DNA from: Myrmaecium sp. VS I D KN 1 | Lineage: Eukaryota > Ascomycota > Dothideomycetes > Valsariales > Valsariaceae | NCBI GenBank assembly: GCA_019775845.1 | Contig: JADQAV010000044.1 | Span: 62,001-126,000, forward strand | DNA: 64,000 nucleotides | Reading direction: 5' to 3' | Part shown: positions 36,293-47,758 of the stretch, piece by piece | Layout: every line of letters starts with the position of its first letter | Numbering within the stretch: the stretch's first letter is position 1 | The notes under the pieces: model-generated | Database searches by the model: none | The model's input: only the letters and a program-made list of their open reading frames with translations | Told to the model about the DNA's origin: nothing | Program-made: the position numbers and the translations under genes

Positions 36293-36642
36293 CTTGTCGT
36301 CGACAGGAGATCCGAATGTAGCTAATGGGAGTGTAGAGGGATCGCAAGACAAACTACTGGGCGACCATGGGTTATGTATTACATAGAAACGATGTAGAAA
36401 AAACCTGTAGAAATGATCAGCTTTAGTGTGGCAGGTTAATGACAGAAGAAAGGACAGCGTACTACAATAGGAAGGTAATGCAACCTTTCGTTGTTGGATA
36501 GTACCTTCGACGAGGTAATGGTAATGGGTGCGGAGACGCGCCGGCGACGCGCACCGAATGCCAAGACACATCGGGGAAGTTGTTTTATCTCCGCAGGACA
36601 TCATCGACCGCAACACATGCGGAGCATATTTCAATTTCTACA
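36293..36642. promoter_or_regulatory. 350-bp bidirectional promoter, remodeller / MRM1
   Basis: The start codons of the remodeller (minus) and MRM1 (plus) are only 350 bp apart with nothing between them, so both 5' leaders and promoters must share this interval. No TATA box stands out. Confidence 0.7.
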
Positions 36643-37926
36643 ATGTTTGCGACGCCCACGGTTCGGAGGGGGGAACGGGTCTGTCTGATCTGTTCCCATG
36701 CGCTCTCGGCCTCCTCGCGACGATATGTTTCCATCAACAGCGCCGTTCAGCGCGGGCTCCGCCAGTCCGCCAACGCCACCGGGAATTTCTCTTACCCCCC
36801 GTCCAAGGCACGAGACCTCTTCAAATCCGATGAGGTGCCCGATAAGTTCGTAACGTGGGATGGCTACACGCGCGCACCCATCCCGGGGAACAATAAGTCC
36901 AGCGCCCCTTCCTCGATACCGTACTCGACCGCCGCATCGGTCTTCATCCCGGGCGTCTCTGCGGTGACGGCGGCACTGAAGGGCGGGCGCCGGAAGTTCT
37001 ACAAGTTGTACGTCCACCCGCGAGCCAGGAGAGAGGGCTCCGAGCCCGGCGCGATGAACTCGGTGGAATTCTGGGCGAAGAAGGTCGGCATGGAAATAAC
37101 CCGGGTGGACGACTCGTGGCTACCCAAGATGGACCAGCGAAGCTCGGGACGTCCGCACAATGGGTGCCTGCTGGAGGCGTCGCCGCTGCCGCAGCAATGG
37201 ATAACCAGGCTTGGGCAGTCCTCGGTGAAGGACGGTGTGTTCGAGATTGAGATTGCGGATCAGAGTCGGGAGGAGCTGGATGTCAACGGGACGGAGACGG
37301 CCATCTCGTACACGTCGGATGGCTGGCGGCATCCCTTCATTCTCTACCTCGACGGCGTCACGGACGAGGGAAACTACGGGGCCATCATCCGCTCCGCATA
37401 CTTCCTGGGCGTCGATGCCATCGTCTCGCCCGGGCGGGGTACCGCCTCGCTGAGCAACGTCACGTTGAAGGCGGCATCCGGGGCCGCGGAAGGGTTGACG
37501 ATGTTCAAGACCAATCACCCGATCAAGTTCATGGAGCTCAGCAAGAAGGCAGGCTGGCGCATCTACGCCGCCGCCGTCCCTACCCAGGACTTCTACCGGG
37601 ACGTCAACAAGCGCCGCACCGGCTTCGGCACCCGTATCGTCTTCACGCAGAAGCAAGGCGCCAACGCGGTCATGGAGTACATGCCCAACCACCGTCCCCT
37701 CCTCACCGGCCCCACCGTTCTCATCCTCGGCAACGAAGGCTTCGGCGTCAGTCACGCGCTGCTGCGCCGGGCCAAGTATCACGTCGGCATCTCACCCGGC
37801 CGCGACGTCGCCAAGTTCGAGGTCGACAGCTTGAACGTCAGCACCTCGGCCGCGGTGCTGTGTCAGGAGTTCATGCGGCTGCCGGAAAACGTCAGGGAAC
37901 TGCGTGGAGATGAGCTTCTTTTCTAG
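36643..37926 (+). CDS. MRM1: mitochondrial 21S rRNA 2'-O-ribose methyltransferase (SpoU family)
   Basis: Mrm1 methylates a ribose in the peptidyl-transferase region of the mitochondrial large rRNA. Single exon, 427 residues. The N-terminus is basic with SSRRYVSINSAVQRGLRQSA, fitting a mitochondrial presequence. The SPOUT fold motifs are clear: LDGVTDEGNYGAIIRSAYF (motif 1 with the catalytic Arg), TVLILGNEGFGV (motif 2) and DVAKFEVDSLNVSTSAAVL (motif 3). An N-terminal L30-like substrate-binding region (RKFYKLYVHP) precedes them. The start at 36643 is the first ATG in frame. Length matches yeast Mrm1 (412). Confidence 0.93.
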   Translation: MFATPTVRRGERVCLICSHALSASSRRYVSINSAVQRGLRQSANATGNFSYPPSKARDLFKSDEVPDKFVTWDGYTRAPIPGNNKSSAPSSIPYSTAASVFIPGVSAVTAALKGGRRKFYKLYVHPRARREGSEPGAMNSVEFWAKKVGMEITRVDDSWLPKMDQRSSGRPHNGCLLEASPLPQQWITRLGQSSVKDGVFEIEIADQSREELDVNGTETAISYTSDGWRHPFILYLDGVTDEGNYGAIIRSAYFLGVDAIVSPGRGTASLSNVTLKAASGAAEGLTMFKTNHPIKFMELSKKAGWRIYAAAVPTQDFYRDVNKRRTGFGTRIVFTQKQGANAVMEYMPNHRPLLTGPTVLILGNEGFGVSHALLRRAKYHVGISPGRDVAKFEVDSLNVSTSAAVLCQEFMRLPENVRELRGDELLF

Positions 37927-40325
37927 AAAAATGTTTGCCATACTTTTGTCGTCGATATTTGGATTTAATAATACTACGACTACGACTGCATGATCGGCGC
38001 CCCGGGGACGACGGAAGAGGAAAAGTGTTGCAACGGTTTGGCTTCTCTCCATGTACAGTACGATATCTTATTTTATATACCCTCGTCATAAATCCATCCT
38101 TGGAAATTCTGCGCCTGCTATTGGCATGTGTGGAGTGTGAGGTACCATGCATGTATCTCACCAGAAGACTTCCCCTGGACGATCGATGTAGGGCTGAGTA
38201 GGTAGGCCGCCTCCTTAATCGCAGACAGCATCTCGACGAAACTGCACCAGCGATAACTGTGACGGGGTATGTATGCCGTATTCGAAGCTTCAGTTTTAAG
38301 AGCTTGAACAGTGATGAGGATAGGGATTCATTGATTGCCTTCCTTCTATTTTCGCAGAGCGAGCCCAGGAGTAACCGAAGCCTTGTATCGACGCTCAGGA
38401 GGTCCCCTTCGGCAGCCAGCCTCATCCACCTGCGTTGCATGACATCGTTGCCCAATGCATACATGAAAGGGGAAAAAAACCACCTAGACAATTTTTACTC
38501 TGCGTTGCTTGGATCAAGATGGTGTTTCGCAGTGGTATACTTTTGGCCCCTTGGATGTGCTTCACTCTCCTTTCTTAAGATCGGCATGGAGTACAGGGGT
38601 TGATATAGGGTTGTCATGCCTGAGGCACCAGCGATCATATGTGTTCGACTCGGAGTAACTTCACATGCACATAACGAATGCAACTACGCACACGCGCGCG
38701 TACATAGGCACGCGACACATCATCCGGCGAACCCTCCCTCCCACAGCCTCGGAAACAACGTCCAGAGATGGAATGGAAAGCAAGAAATAAGAAGAAAAAA
38801 CCATGGAGAAAAAGAGGACGCGTATAGCGACCCCACTCACCAAGGCTGAGAGGGGGTAGCCTCAGGGTTCATTGACTCGCTTGGACCACCATAATCCCTT
38901 TTTCGGTCGTGTTTCTCGGCTCAGATCCGACCAATCGCGACGGCTCCTTGACGAGATTTTGTGTGTGCCTGAAGAGAGAGGGTGAGATGCCTGAGGAGTT
39001 GGACGGGGCTGGGAAGTTTTCGGGGATAGATTATCGTGGGATGGCGTGGAGGATGTTGGTCTCCTTCGCTAATGTAGATGAATGTTATGGGCTTGTGGAT
39101 AGCAAGGCTTGTGAGCTGTTGAGGATGAGTGAGGTGTTTGGTCCAGTACCGATGCTGGATAGTGACAGCCTTGCAGAGAGACCGTCGCATTCGAGGAGAT
39201 ATACATAGAATATATACTGCCTCCCCCTTTTTCAGTGATTGCCCGGACATGTGAATTGACACTCGCAATATAACAGCGAGATACCCACCTGCACCACTCC
39301 TAATCGTGACGCTCCGTTGGTGCCAGCTGTGCATCATTTGCCGAACAGATGAAGACGCCGCTCGGATGGGCCGATGAGACAGGACGTTGACGACGACGGT
39401 CCCCTGATTTGCACCCGCCCTTACCCAAAGCGGTCCACAACCCACTTCCTCCTCCAAATTCCACGCATCCTGTCTCTCTCCCCTCTCGCTCGCTCCTCCC
39501 GCCTTCCCCCTCCCCGTCATGGCTATGAGTGGAGACGCTTCCTGTCGTACGTCCGCGCCCCCCCTTCTGCAACGGCTGTGGCGCAAGCCCAACCGGCGGC
39601 GATGATCGACGACGCAGGAAGAGGAGGAGAAGAAGAAGAAGGAGGAGATATGGCAGGCAGTGAGGTTCACTCGTGCAAGCGCCGTCCGCGACCCTCATCA
39701 GCATGCGTTCCCTGTGACTGGATACCTTACAATACGGTGCATAGTACCTACCTTACTCATATGGAGAACCTTTCTCGACATTCGATGTGATAAGGCTTGC
39801 GGTGCCTCTGCTTCCCCATCACGGCCACGCAAGGACACCCACACGCACACCACCACACCCTGCTCCACAGCCGCCAGCCTTTCCACGGTGCCATGGACGC
39901 GTTTCCGGCTCCACCCTCATCTTGTATCATCCCAATCTATGCTCGACCAAGGCAAGCACAGCTCTAGCATGCTTCCCAGCGCTTCTTGCAAAGCCGATGC
40001 ACAGGAGGAAATCCTGCTTTGCCCTCCGCTCAGAATCGCCGCTGACGGGATCCACCTCATCTCAGAACGCCCGGCTGTGGACCGAATGTGCCTGGCAAGC
40101 CACTCCCTCCCTCACCTCGTGCCGGTACCGCAGCCGAAAGGATCAGCCTGGTGCCCTTCCACCTACCGGGCTCCCCCTCCCCTTGGATGGTGGCTCATGG
40201 TGGAGCCGAAGATCTGGCGACTGTCTGGTATGAAACCCGCATATGCCCAACCTTTCTTTTCCCCTCGATTCACTTCGAGCATACAATGCTTGCTCCCAGC
40301 AAGCCTCGATACTGACTTCCCGGTC
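37927..40325. other. 2.4 kb without a supportable gene
   Basis: MRM1 3' region and the upstream region of the transporter-DUF3431 gene. Visible: alternating CA/CG sequence near 38,685-38,710 and a GAG/GAA run at about 39,619-39,650. Open frames are short and lack motifs. An unseen 5' exon of the next gene is possible. Confidence 0.45.
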
Positions 40326-42708
40326 ATGGACAGCTTGTGGCCGGTCTCGGCTGCAACGGCTCTGGTCACGACCAAGTACATTCTCGTCGATGTGAACTAC
40401 CGTGAGTACCGTGATGCTGCTTCCATACGAGATCTTTGTTGCTAACTTGTTTGATTCGCAGATTATCGTATGCCAGACGATGTTATCAATTTTGGAAGTG
40501 TCAGGGTCTAACCATCTGTTTTAGCTCTTCACCTTCTTCTAATTCACCTCTTCTTCGCCGGCGTGGCCTGCGCCATCCTGCAACTGTACCAGTCTCGGTC
40601 CACCTTGAAGGAGCAGTATCTGTATCCGCGATGGGCAATCACACTGTCGCCGAACGCCCCAGGTCGGGATCTGCGATCACTCCTCCTGCGCACCATCAGC
40701 ACCTTGGCGATGGCTGCTTCAATGCCACTCTTAATGCAATCAGTCATTCATTTTTCGAATCTTCCAACGCTAGCGATGCTTTCTGTAAGGGGTTCGGATC
40801 CTTCGAGAATGATATCTACCCGGTGCTGATTCAATGCAGCTATTCCCACATCTCTTTGAAACAATCGTCTTCTCCCTTCGTTTTCGTGTAAAGCCATCCG
40901 GGATTCACGTTGTAGGCCTCGGTTCTATCCTTGTCGCTTGCATCACTATCCTGTACTTTGAGTACAGGCTCATGGCCAATGGACTGGCCTTCGCACTTCC
41001 GGCTCTTGCTTTGACTGGTGTGGCTCGAGGTCTTGGGGCACAGTGCGCCGAAATGGTATCGATCCAGGGCTACTCCTACGACCTTGTAATTCCGGTTGCG
41101 CTTATTGGCACGGGTGTTTGGGCCACGCTCCAGGAATCCTCCGTCGAAGCTCTTCTCGAACTTTGGAAGCCTGGCTGCCTCATCTTGTCTCTTAATATTG
41201 TAGCAACTACTACGGCTCTCCTAGCCTCTAGTTCCATCATCAGCCCTCCTCAGGATCCGCCAGCGGCAAGCGCGACCGGTCAATTGATGCGCTATGGACC
41301 GTTCCGTACGCGGCTTACTTCGTTTCTCTTCATGACAGGTCTTGTGGCGTTATGCTCTACGGCGTTCACCTATCGGGCCTACTCGACAATTTTCCAAGTG
41401 GTTTCTTTTGTCGGCGCATGCATGTGCTTGGCTGCGTTGTCGCTTCGAGAAGAGTGGGCGCTGAGAGAAGAGGGCTACACCACGCTTGATGCTGACGGAG
41501 ACCTCCCTACGCATGTTGAGAGAAACTCAGTTAGCTCCGTATTACTGGACGAAGTTAGCAAGAACGAGTCTGTGGAGACAGACTTTGAGATTTTGGATTT
41601 CTCTGGTGCCAGGCCTCTATCCCTGACAATCCTTTCTAAGCTTTTCCTCTTGGCATCCGTCCTCACATGGCTCGCCTTCTTCTACCTCAACTTCACCTCT
41701 TACAATCGCCTGCCCGACTACTGCATTCCGAGCTACCCTCTCAGCGACAGCACCGCCGACACCGACGTCTTGTCAGACTCCTCCCTTGACGTAGTAATCT
41801 CTCATTACCGCGAGCCTGAATCTGACATCATCAGCACTATCTCTTACCTTCGCAATATACCTCCCATCTCCCAGCTCGACCTTCGACTTCATATATATAC
41901 GAAAGACGAGCTCGCGACTGCCACTTCACTCGTCGATCTTCAACGACTGACCAACGCCACCAGCGTTACGCATCTTCCTAACCTCGGCCGCGAAGGACAC
42001 ACCTACCTTCATCACCTGCTCACCAACTTTGACGATCTTGCTCCGCAGACCATTTTTCTCCAGGCTCACGTCGACAACGCCCCGTCCACCTTCCATCGTC
42101 TCGCACGCACCTACAGGTCCGACCTTGGCTTTGCCCCCCTCGGCCTCAGCGCCGGTCAATCGATCTGTAGCTCCTGCGCTCCCGGCCCCACTTGCTCCGA
42201 CCGCTTTGGCTGGTCAGACCCGCCGCTTCCTGAAGAGCTCTCTCCTTTTCCCGATGGCAACCCCGGTCTCTTGGACTTCGCATACCGAGCGGCACAGGGC
42301 GCTTACAACAACGAGTCCGCCCTCGCTGACGCCGCCATCGATGAGGACGACATCCCCGGTTGCGCCGACCCCCTGAATCCTCGCCCCATCAGCCTCACCT
42401 ACAAAGGCCAGTTTCTCGCCTCACGGGCGCGGCTACAGCGTCCGGGGATCGAGGTGTACCAGCTGCTCCTAGAGCTGCTGGAGGACCCGCAGAGCGTGGT
42501 GCATCGAAAAGCGTACCTGGGCGATCGGACGGAGGAGCTGAGCGCGCCGGTGTTTGGCTTCAGCTTGGAGCGGGCGTGGGGTGTGCTGATGGGTTGCGCG
42601 GAGGGAGCGGAGGCGTGGAGAGAGGCTGGTCTGCTCAGCGAGGGTGCTGGGTGGGGTCTTTTGGGTGGACGGGAGGGGTGGGGTGGATGTTTGGATGGAG
42701 CGGAGTGA
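40326..42708 (+). CDS. multi-pass membrane protein: DMT-transporter-like domain fused to DUF3431
   Basis: Exons 40326-40401, 40462-40497, 40525-40784 and 40840-42708 give 746 residues. Introns are 60, 27 and 55 nt; the 27-nt second one is very short and is the weak point of the model. The N-terminal ~210 residues hold several hydrophobic helices (HLLLIHLFFAGVACAIL, SILVACITILYFEYRL, VIPVALIGTGVWATL) as in drug/metabolite or triose-phosphate transporter-like proteins. Further helices follow (FVGACMCLAALSL, ILSKLFLLASVLTWLAFFYL). The luminal or extracytoplasmic C-terminal half matches DUF3431: LDVVISHYREPESD, then LPNLGREGHTYLHHLL and TIFLQAHVDN. DUF3431 is poorly understood and often glycosyltransferase-like in context. 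The pairing suggests a sugar-nucleotide or glycan function in the secretory pathway, which is inference. The N-terminal exon could extend further upstream. Confidence 0.72.
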
Positions 42709-43844
42709 GTGGCGATGATGGGCATCTTCCTTCAAGGCGTTTTTAAGAGGTGGATCGAGGTGGGATTGGTGTTTGGCTGGAGTTTTCGCATTTGTTCCTT
42801 GCACATCTTCGTCTGCTTGCATCTTCTTTCTTTTCTCTTTTCACTTTATTTCCCTGTCCCTGTATCGGAGGATACCCCGTGTCATTGCTTTATTTGGTTT
42901 GGTGTCGATTGTCTTTTTTTTTCTCGTTTCGTTTCTGCTGTACACTTCTTTTTACACTTGGCCTACTTCAGTGGGCCAGTTGGCTGTATATATTTTCCTT
43001 TTCTGTCCTTTTATATCCTTCTATCCTCCCTCTGTCCCCGGTGGGATTGGTTCGATAGGTGGTGGAGCGAGGGGCGAGAAGGCGAGAAGCGAGGATGAAG
43101 AGGGCCGTCATTTAACTGCCAGAAGAGCTTCGATAGACGGATAGATAGATAGAAAGGTAGATGGAATGAGCGAGCATATTGTGCTGTATCTATATGGTTT
43201 TACGATCATTGAGGGCGAGTCACTTCTGAAAGGAGAGCGAGAGAGAGACAGAGAGAGGGAGAGAAAGAGGAGCATATCAACAGGGAAAAATCACAAGAAA
43301 AACAAAGCGATCATGGGTTGATACATAAGGACATACGGATACATACAAACAGCCATCCAAGAACGCGATTTTAGGCAAAATAAGGCAAAAAGAAACACAG
43401 TGAAAAGAAGCTACAAGGACAACGAATAACGGATGATATTCAGAATGGTGAGAGATATGCTGCACTAGCCGATTCTCTCTCTTGATCTCTCTGGCAATAT
43501 CACCGACCCTGTGTCTGCGGAAATCTCCCCTAAGTAAAAGTCAAACGAAGCACGGAGAAGAGAAGCAAGGAAAATAAGAAAAAGGCCACCTCCGACCTGT
43601 GATTGAATACATTCAGTCCGCCCATCATGCAAAAATACATAGAACATAAAGAAAAAGCGGGGAACTTTGATAACATGAAGAAGCCCCCCAAAGCCCGGTT
43701 GCCGCTCCTAACGCCATCGTGCGAGTAAGCCTCGCGGCTCGCACCCTATAAATGCCAGATCCCAAGACCCCAACCCCGACACGTGAAAGAAGATGCGCGA
43801 CGAGGAAGGAAGAATGAACAAAGCCAGGAAGTCAACGGAGCGTA
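42709..43844. other. intergenic between convergent genes
   Basis: T-rich from 42,800 to 43,040, then a GATA-type tetranucleotide run near 43,130-43,150 and a GA microsatellite near 43,231-43,272. No gene seen. Confidence 0.6.
43231..43272 (+). repeat. GA-rich microsatellite
   Basis: Imperfect GA/GAGG repeats of about 40 bp in a non-coding interval between convergent genes. Confidence 0.7.
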
Positions 43845-44065
43845 TCAGTTATTGTCATGGATGTACGGACAATCGTCGCCTTTCTTGCACGTCCCGCTCT
43901 TCCAGAACCGGCACGGCTGTGTCTTGAACTTGCTATAGTTGTTGAAGCCGCCGCCACCGCCCTTCTTGTTCTTTTTCCAGGCGCCTGGGCCGCCGCCAAC
44001 ATCGTCGTTATCACGGAACCGCTTGTGGGAGTTGTTTTGGTGAGTATTGTTGTCGAAGGACTGGC

Positions 44066-44096
<31 letters not shown>

Positions 44097-47000
44097 AGGC
44101 AGTGGTTGCCCAGGGTAAGGATAACCGGGCATTTGTGGTATTTGAATGCCTTGTTGGCCAAGCGTGGCAAAGAGTGAGTTGAGGTCAACGCCGCCCGGGG
44201 CAGCTGTTGTAGCCGGGTAAGCCTGCGGGAACGCGGACATCGGTGGCTGCGAAAGCGGCTGTGATGATTGTTGTTGTTGTTGTAAACCGGTCTGCTGCTG
44301 AAGCGTGCTGAGGATGGCAGATACATCTATGGCTGGGGTTTGTTGCGTAGGTGCCGTAGGTGCAACGACAGGAGGTTGGGCCGCCATTTGCGGTGCGGAC
44401 TGCGGGGCCTGGGAGAAGTTGGCAAATATTTGCTCTAAGCTAGATGACGGCGCCTGTGGCTGGGTAGCTTGTTGCGGTTGCTGTTGGGCGCCCCCGATCA
44501 TGCTCAGGATGGATGAGATATCTACAGTGGGGGTTGGCTGTGGTTGGGAAGGCAGCAATGCCGCAGACCGTTTCAAGGTCTGGTCATCGGGTTTCCCGAA
44601 TTCAACTGGAGGTTTGGCCTCTTCGTCAGGAATCTCAGGCGGTTCGCGAGGCGAAGGCGGGATATCCGAAGGATGAGAGTAAAAGACCATAAGTGTTGTA
44701 GACTCGCGACGTGTGAGTTCGTCTCGATCGGGGGACACAGGCTGTTGAACGCCACCGCCGTAAGGAGCATAGTTCCGTTGCCTCTCTTCTTCGGGCACGG
44801 AGGTGAAATCTACTAGTGTTGGCTCGCGCCAGTCACGGTAGTTCTCTTCCCGCGGCAGGTCCTCGTCTTCATCCAACGTCATCTCCATGTGTTGCTTAAA
44901 CATGCGACCTTCGCTGCCGACGTCGCTAGCGTCGCGCAATCGTGTCGGGTCGTGGCCGATTTCTTCCTCGGGGTCGTGTGTGAAGAGGCGGATGCTGACG
45001 AGCGAAGCGTCGGGCTTCCACGATACACGGAGCTTGCGACGCTCCTCCTTGCGCAACCGCTTTGCGCGTTCTTCCTCTGTCTCAGGCGGGAGTTGCACTT
45101 CTTCCTTCTTGGTCGGCTCGGGCTCCTTTGGTCGGGTCAAGTTGGCCATGGTCTCGGCGAAAGAAAAGGCCGGCTTGGCGGGCGCAGCGACGGGCTTCTT
45201 CTGAACGCCTGATTTGGCGGCCGCCCCAGTATTGGACGTTCCCGGCTTCTTAGAGGCCGACGTCAGGCTGGAGAAGAAGCTCGTGGGTTTGGTGACGGCC
45301 GGTTGTGTCTTGGTGGTCTTGACCGCGGCGAGTGTTCCATTCTGCTTCTCGGCAGCAGCGGATCCAGGCCGCTTGAGGGTGGCGGAAGTTGTCGCTGACC
45401 TGGCGGCGGCGGATGGAGCAGTCGTCGAGCTCCCAGCAAGTTTCTTCGCCGGTTGTCCGATCGGCGCATCTCCAGATCTGGGCCGTTTCACACCTGCAGC
45501 AGGCTCCGGGGCTGGCTTGCGAATGGCCTGTGGCTGCGGTTTCACTTCCTTCTCCTTCCCTTCCGGTACCTTTTCACCCTTCTCGCTCTTCTCCGCCCTC
45601 GGTTTCTCGGCTGAAGGAGATTGACCTGCAGGCTTCTTCGCTGCGGCAGCCTTGTCGAGGATCTGTTTGATCTTCGCTTTGGTGGCCTCATTACCTTTCT
45701 TGCCATAGAGGTTGAGCACTTTATCTATCTTAGTTTTCTCGAGCGTCTCGGTCGTTAGGGTCGTGCAACGAATGAGTAGCTGTGGCATGGTTAACGGCGT
45801 GGCATTCCGACATCGCAAAGCATCACATACCTCGAGTGCCGTATTTGACAAGGGCGTGTCAAACTCTCTCTCGCGAGCTCTGTCCGCCAGGAATTGATAC
45901 AACAGAAAAATCAAAGCATGGTTTTCACCAAAGCTAGAATACAATTAGTGAACGTAATTAAGTTAAGTGCGAGAGAAAAGTATTGGTGAATACGCGGGGG
46001 CGCTGTCGTTTATTTGCATATTGTCTGCCTCACTTAGCCGGAGCTATCCATGATCCACGCCATAGCTGGCAAAGACCTCGACCGCCGGGTGCATCATGCA
46101 ATCCACTAGCACCATCCATCAACCGAGCAAAATAGTTATGCAGATCGAGGTGAGCCGGCAAGGCTCGAATCACGGATAACAGAACGGCCAGCTCATTGCA
46201 GGCCATTGGAAGTTTAATCAAGGGGTGGCAGGGCGTCGAAGGGCAAGGTGTAGGTTCGAGAAAAACTTACAGTCCAAGGATATCGGGATGCCCATGCTCT
46301 AGAGCACTGCGCAGAGCCATTTCCATCATATCACGCTGGCTCTTCACTCGATCCTTCAGGAGGGGCAATTCACTCAACTTCTTCGCCTCCTCCGCTTGCT
46401 TTACAGCCTGACTATCGATTTTCCACCGATCACGGATCGTCCGCACGACTTCCCAAAACTCACCTAGTCCCGTTCGGATCTTCTCAGCGGTGGCTGGGAA
46501 TTTCCTCGAATGCCAGACTGCCTTGATCGTATCGTATCGTACAGCGGGCAAGGGCTCACTTGGTCTTGAGCTGGGCAGAGGGGAGGGCTCAGGCGTTTCA
46601 TACTCGGAGTCTGAAGAATCATAATCAGAGTCATCTGAAGTGTCAGTTTCACTGGTGGTGTCAGCCGGCTCCTCCTTCGTCAGCTCTTTCGAAGTAGGCA
46701 CCGCGGACTTCGGCGGGCGACCCCGACCGCGATCTGACGCCTTCGCTTTTTTGGAGGGTTTCTTTGAGATTCTCGCTGCAAAAACGGACAGTCAGCCAGA
46801 GATCGGAGAGGGAGGCGGACGGATCGGCTTACCTAGCAGCCTTTTATCGCCGGCAGCAAGGATCTTAAGATCCGTGCGGGACTTGCGGGGCACATATTGC
46901 GGAATTGTAGCTTGCAAATATTTAGTGGATAGTTCAACGCAACCGTTAAGATTCGATAGCTTCTTACTCTTTGTGATGGGAAGGTCATATGTAAAATCAG

Positions 47001-47758
47001 CAATATTTACGAAATTATGCAAACGATGTGACTTGGTTGCTTGGCAGAGAGCCTCGAATTCTACGATGACGAAGTCACCGGAGATCTTTCCTTTAGGAGC
47101 CTCCAACAAGGTCGTACTTCCGGTGCCTGCAGTCTGCGCAGAGCCGTTCGCAGTCGCTTGAAGTTGAACAGAGGACTCAGGTCCGGGTTTTGGCACGTCC
47201 TGTAGCAGACACATATTAGCAGGGCGTCCGACTCACAAGTCTTTGAGCACATACCTTGGTGACGGAACCGTTGCTTTTTTGGCCAACGGGAAGACTACTT
47301 CCCTGCAAGGCATGAGGGGACACAGTTCCGGCCTGGTTGGAAGATGTCGAGTACGGGCTGAGGAAGTTGGGGTGATTGAGAGCTAGAGCGGGGTCAAGAG
47401 CGGCAGTGTTCGGGTAGGAAAGCCCTGGGTTGTTGAATGCGTCATGATAGGGTGCGGGAGAGTTGGAGAATCCGCGGCCGTAGAAATTATTGTCTACGTC
47501 GAAGCCTGAGTTGACAGCAGACAGAGGTCGTGATATAGGGCCCGAGCCTTGCCATTGCTGAGGCAAAGAGGCAGAGTGAGACCGCTGGGCGGCAAGATGG
47601 TTGGGGTCGAGGTTCCAACCATCGAACGGCTGAGCCTGTCCGTTCGAAAACAATGAGGCATTGAAGCCGGCCAGGTCATTATCGACGAAGGCATTATTAT
47701 TGTGAGGATCGGCTTGTCCGAGTGTTGGAGTTTCCAGATGCACGTGATTAGATGCCAT
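43845..47758 (-). CDS. PNUTS-like PP1 regulatory subunit (TFIIS N-domain, RVxW, CCCH finger)
   Basis: PNUTS/Ppn1 targets protein phosphatase 1 to the cleavage-and-polyadenylation machinery and RNA polymerase II. Exons 47758-47255, 47199-46833, 46775-46271, 45933-45831 and 45779-43845 give 1137 residues. A TFIIS N-terminal (LW-type) domain spans exons 3-5: DMMEMALRSALEHGHPDILG, FGENHALIFLLYQFL, LTTETLEKTKIDKVLNLYGK, KIKQILDKA. A PP1-docking RVxW (KLRVSWKP) sits at about residue 742, followed by LVSIRLFTHDPEEE. The C-terminus is Gln/Pro/Gly-rich with a Q run and ends in a CCCH finger, C-x7-C-x5-C-x3-H, five residues from the end. This domain order matches human PNUTS, except that here a ~380-residue N-terminal extension precedes the TFIIS domain. 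The third intron is long (337 nt) and the fourth is stop-free. Confidence 0.8.

Noticed and set aside
46030-46221. 63-codon frame inside the long PNUTS-like intron as a separate gene
   Set aside because: It starts from TTG, has no homology I recognise, and the flanking exons join perfectly without it.
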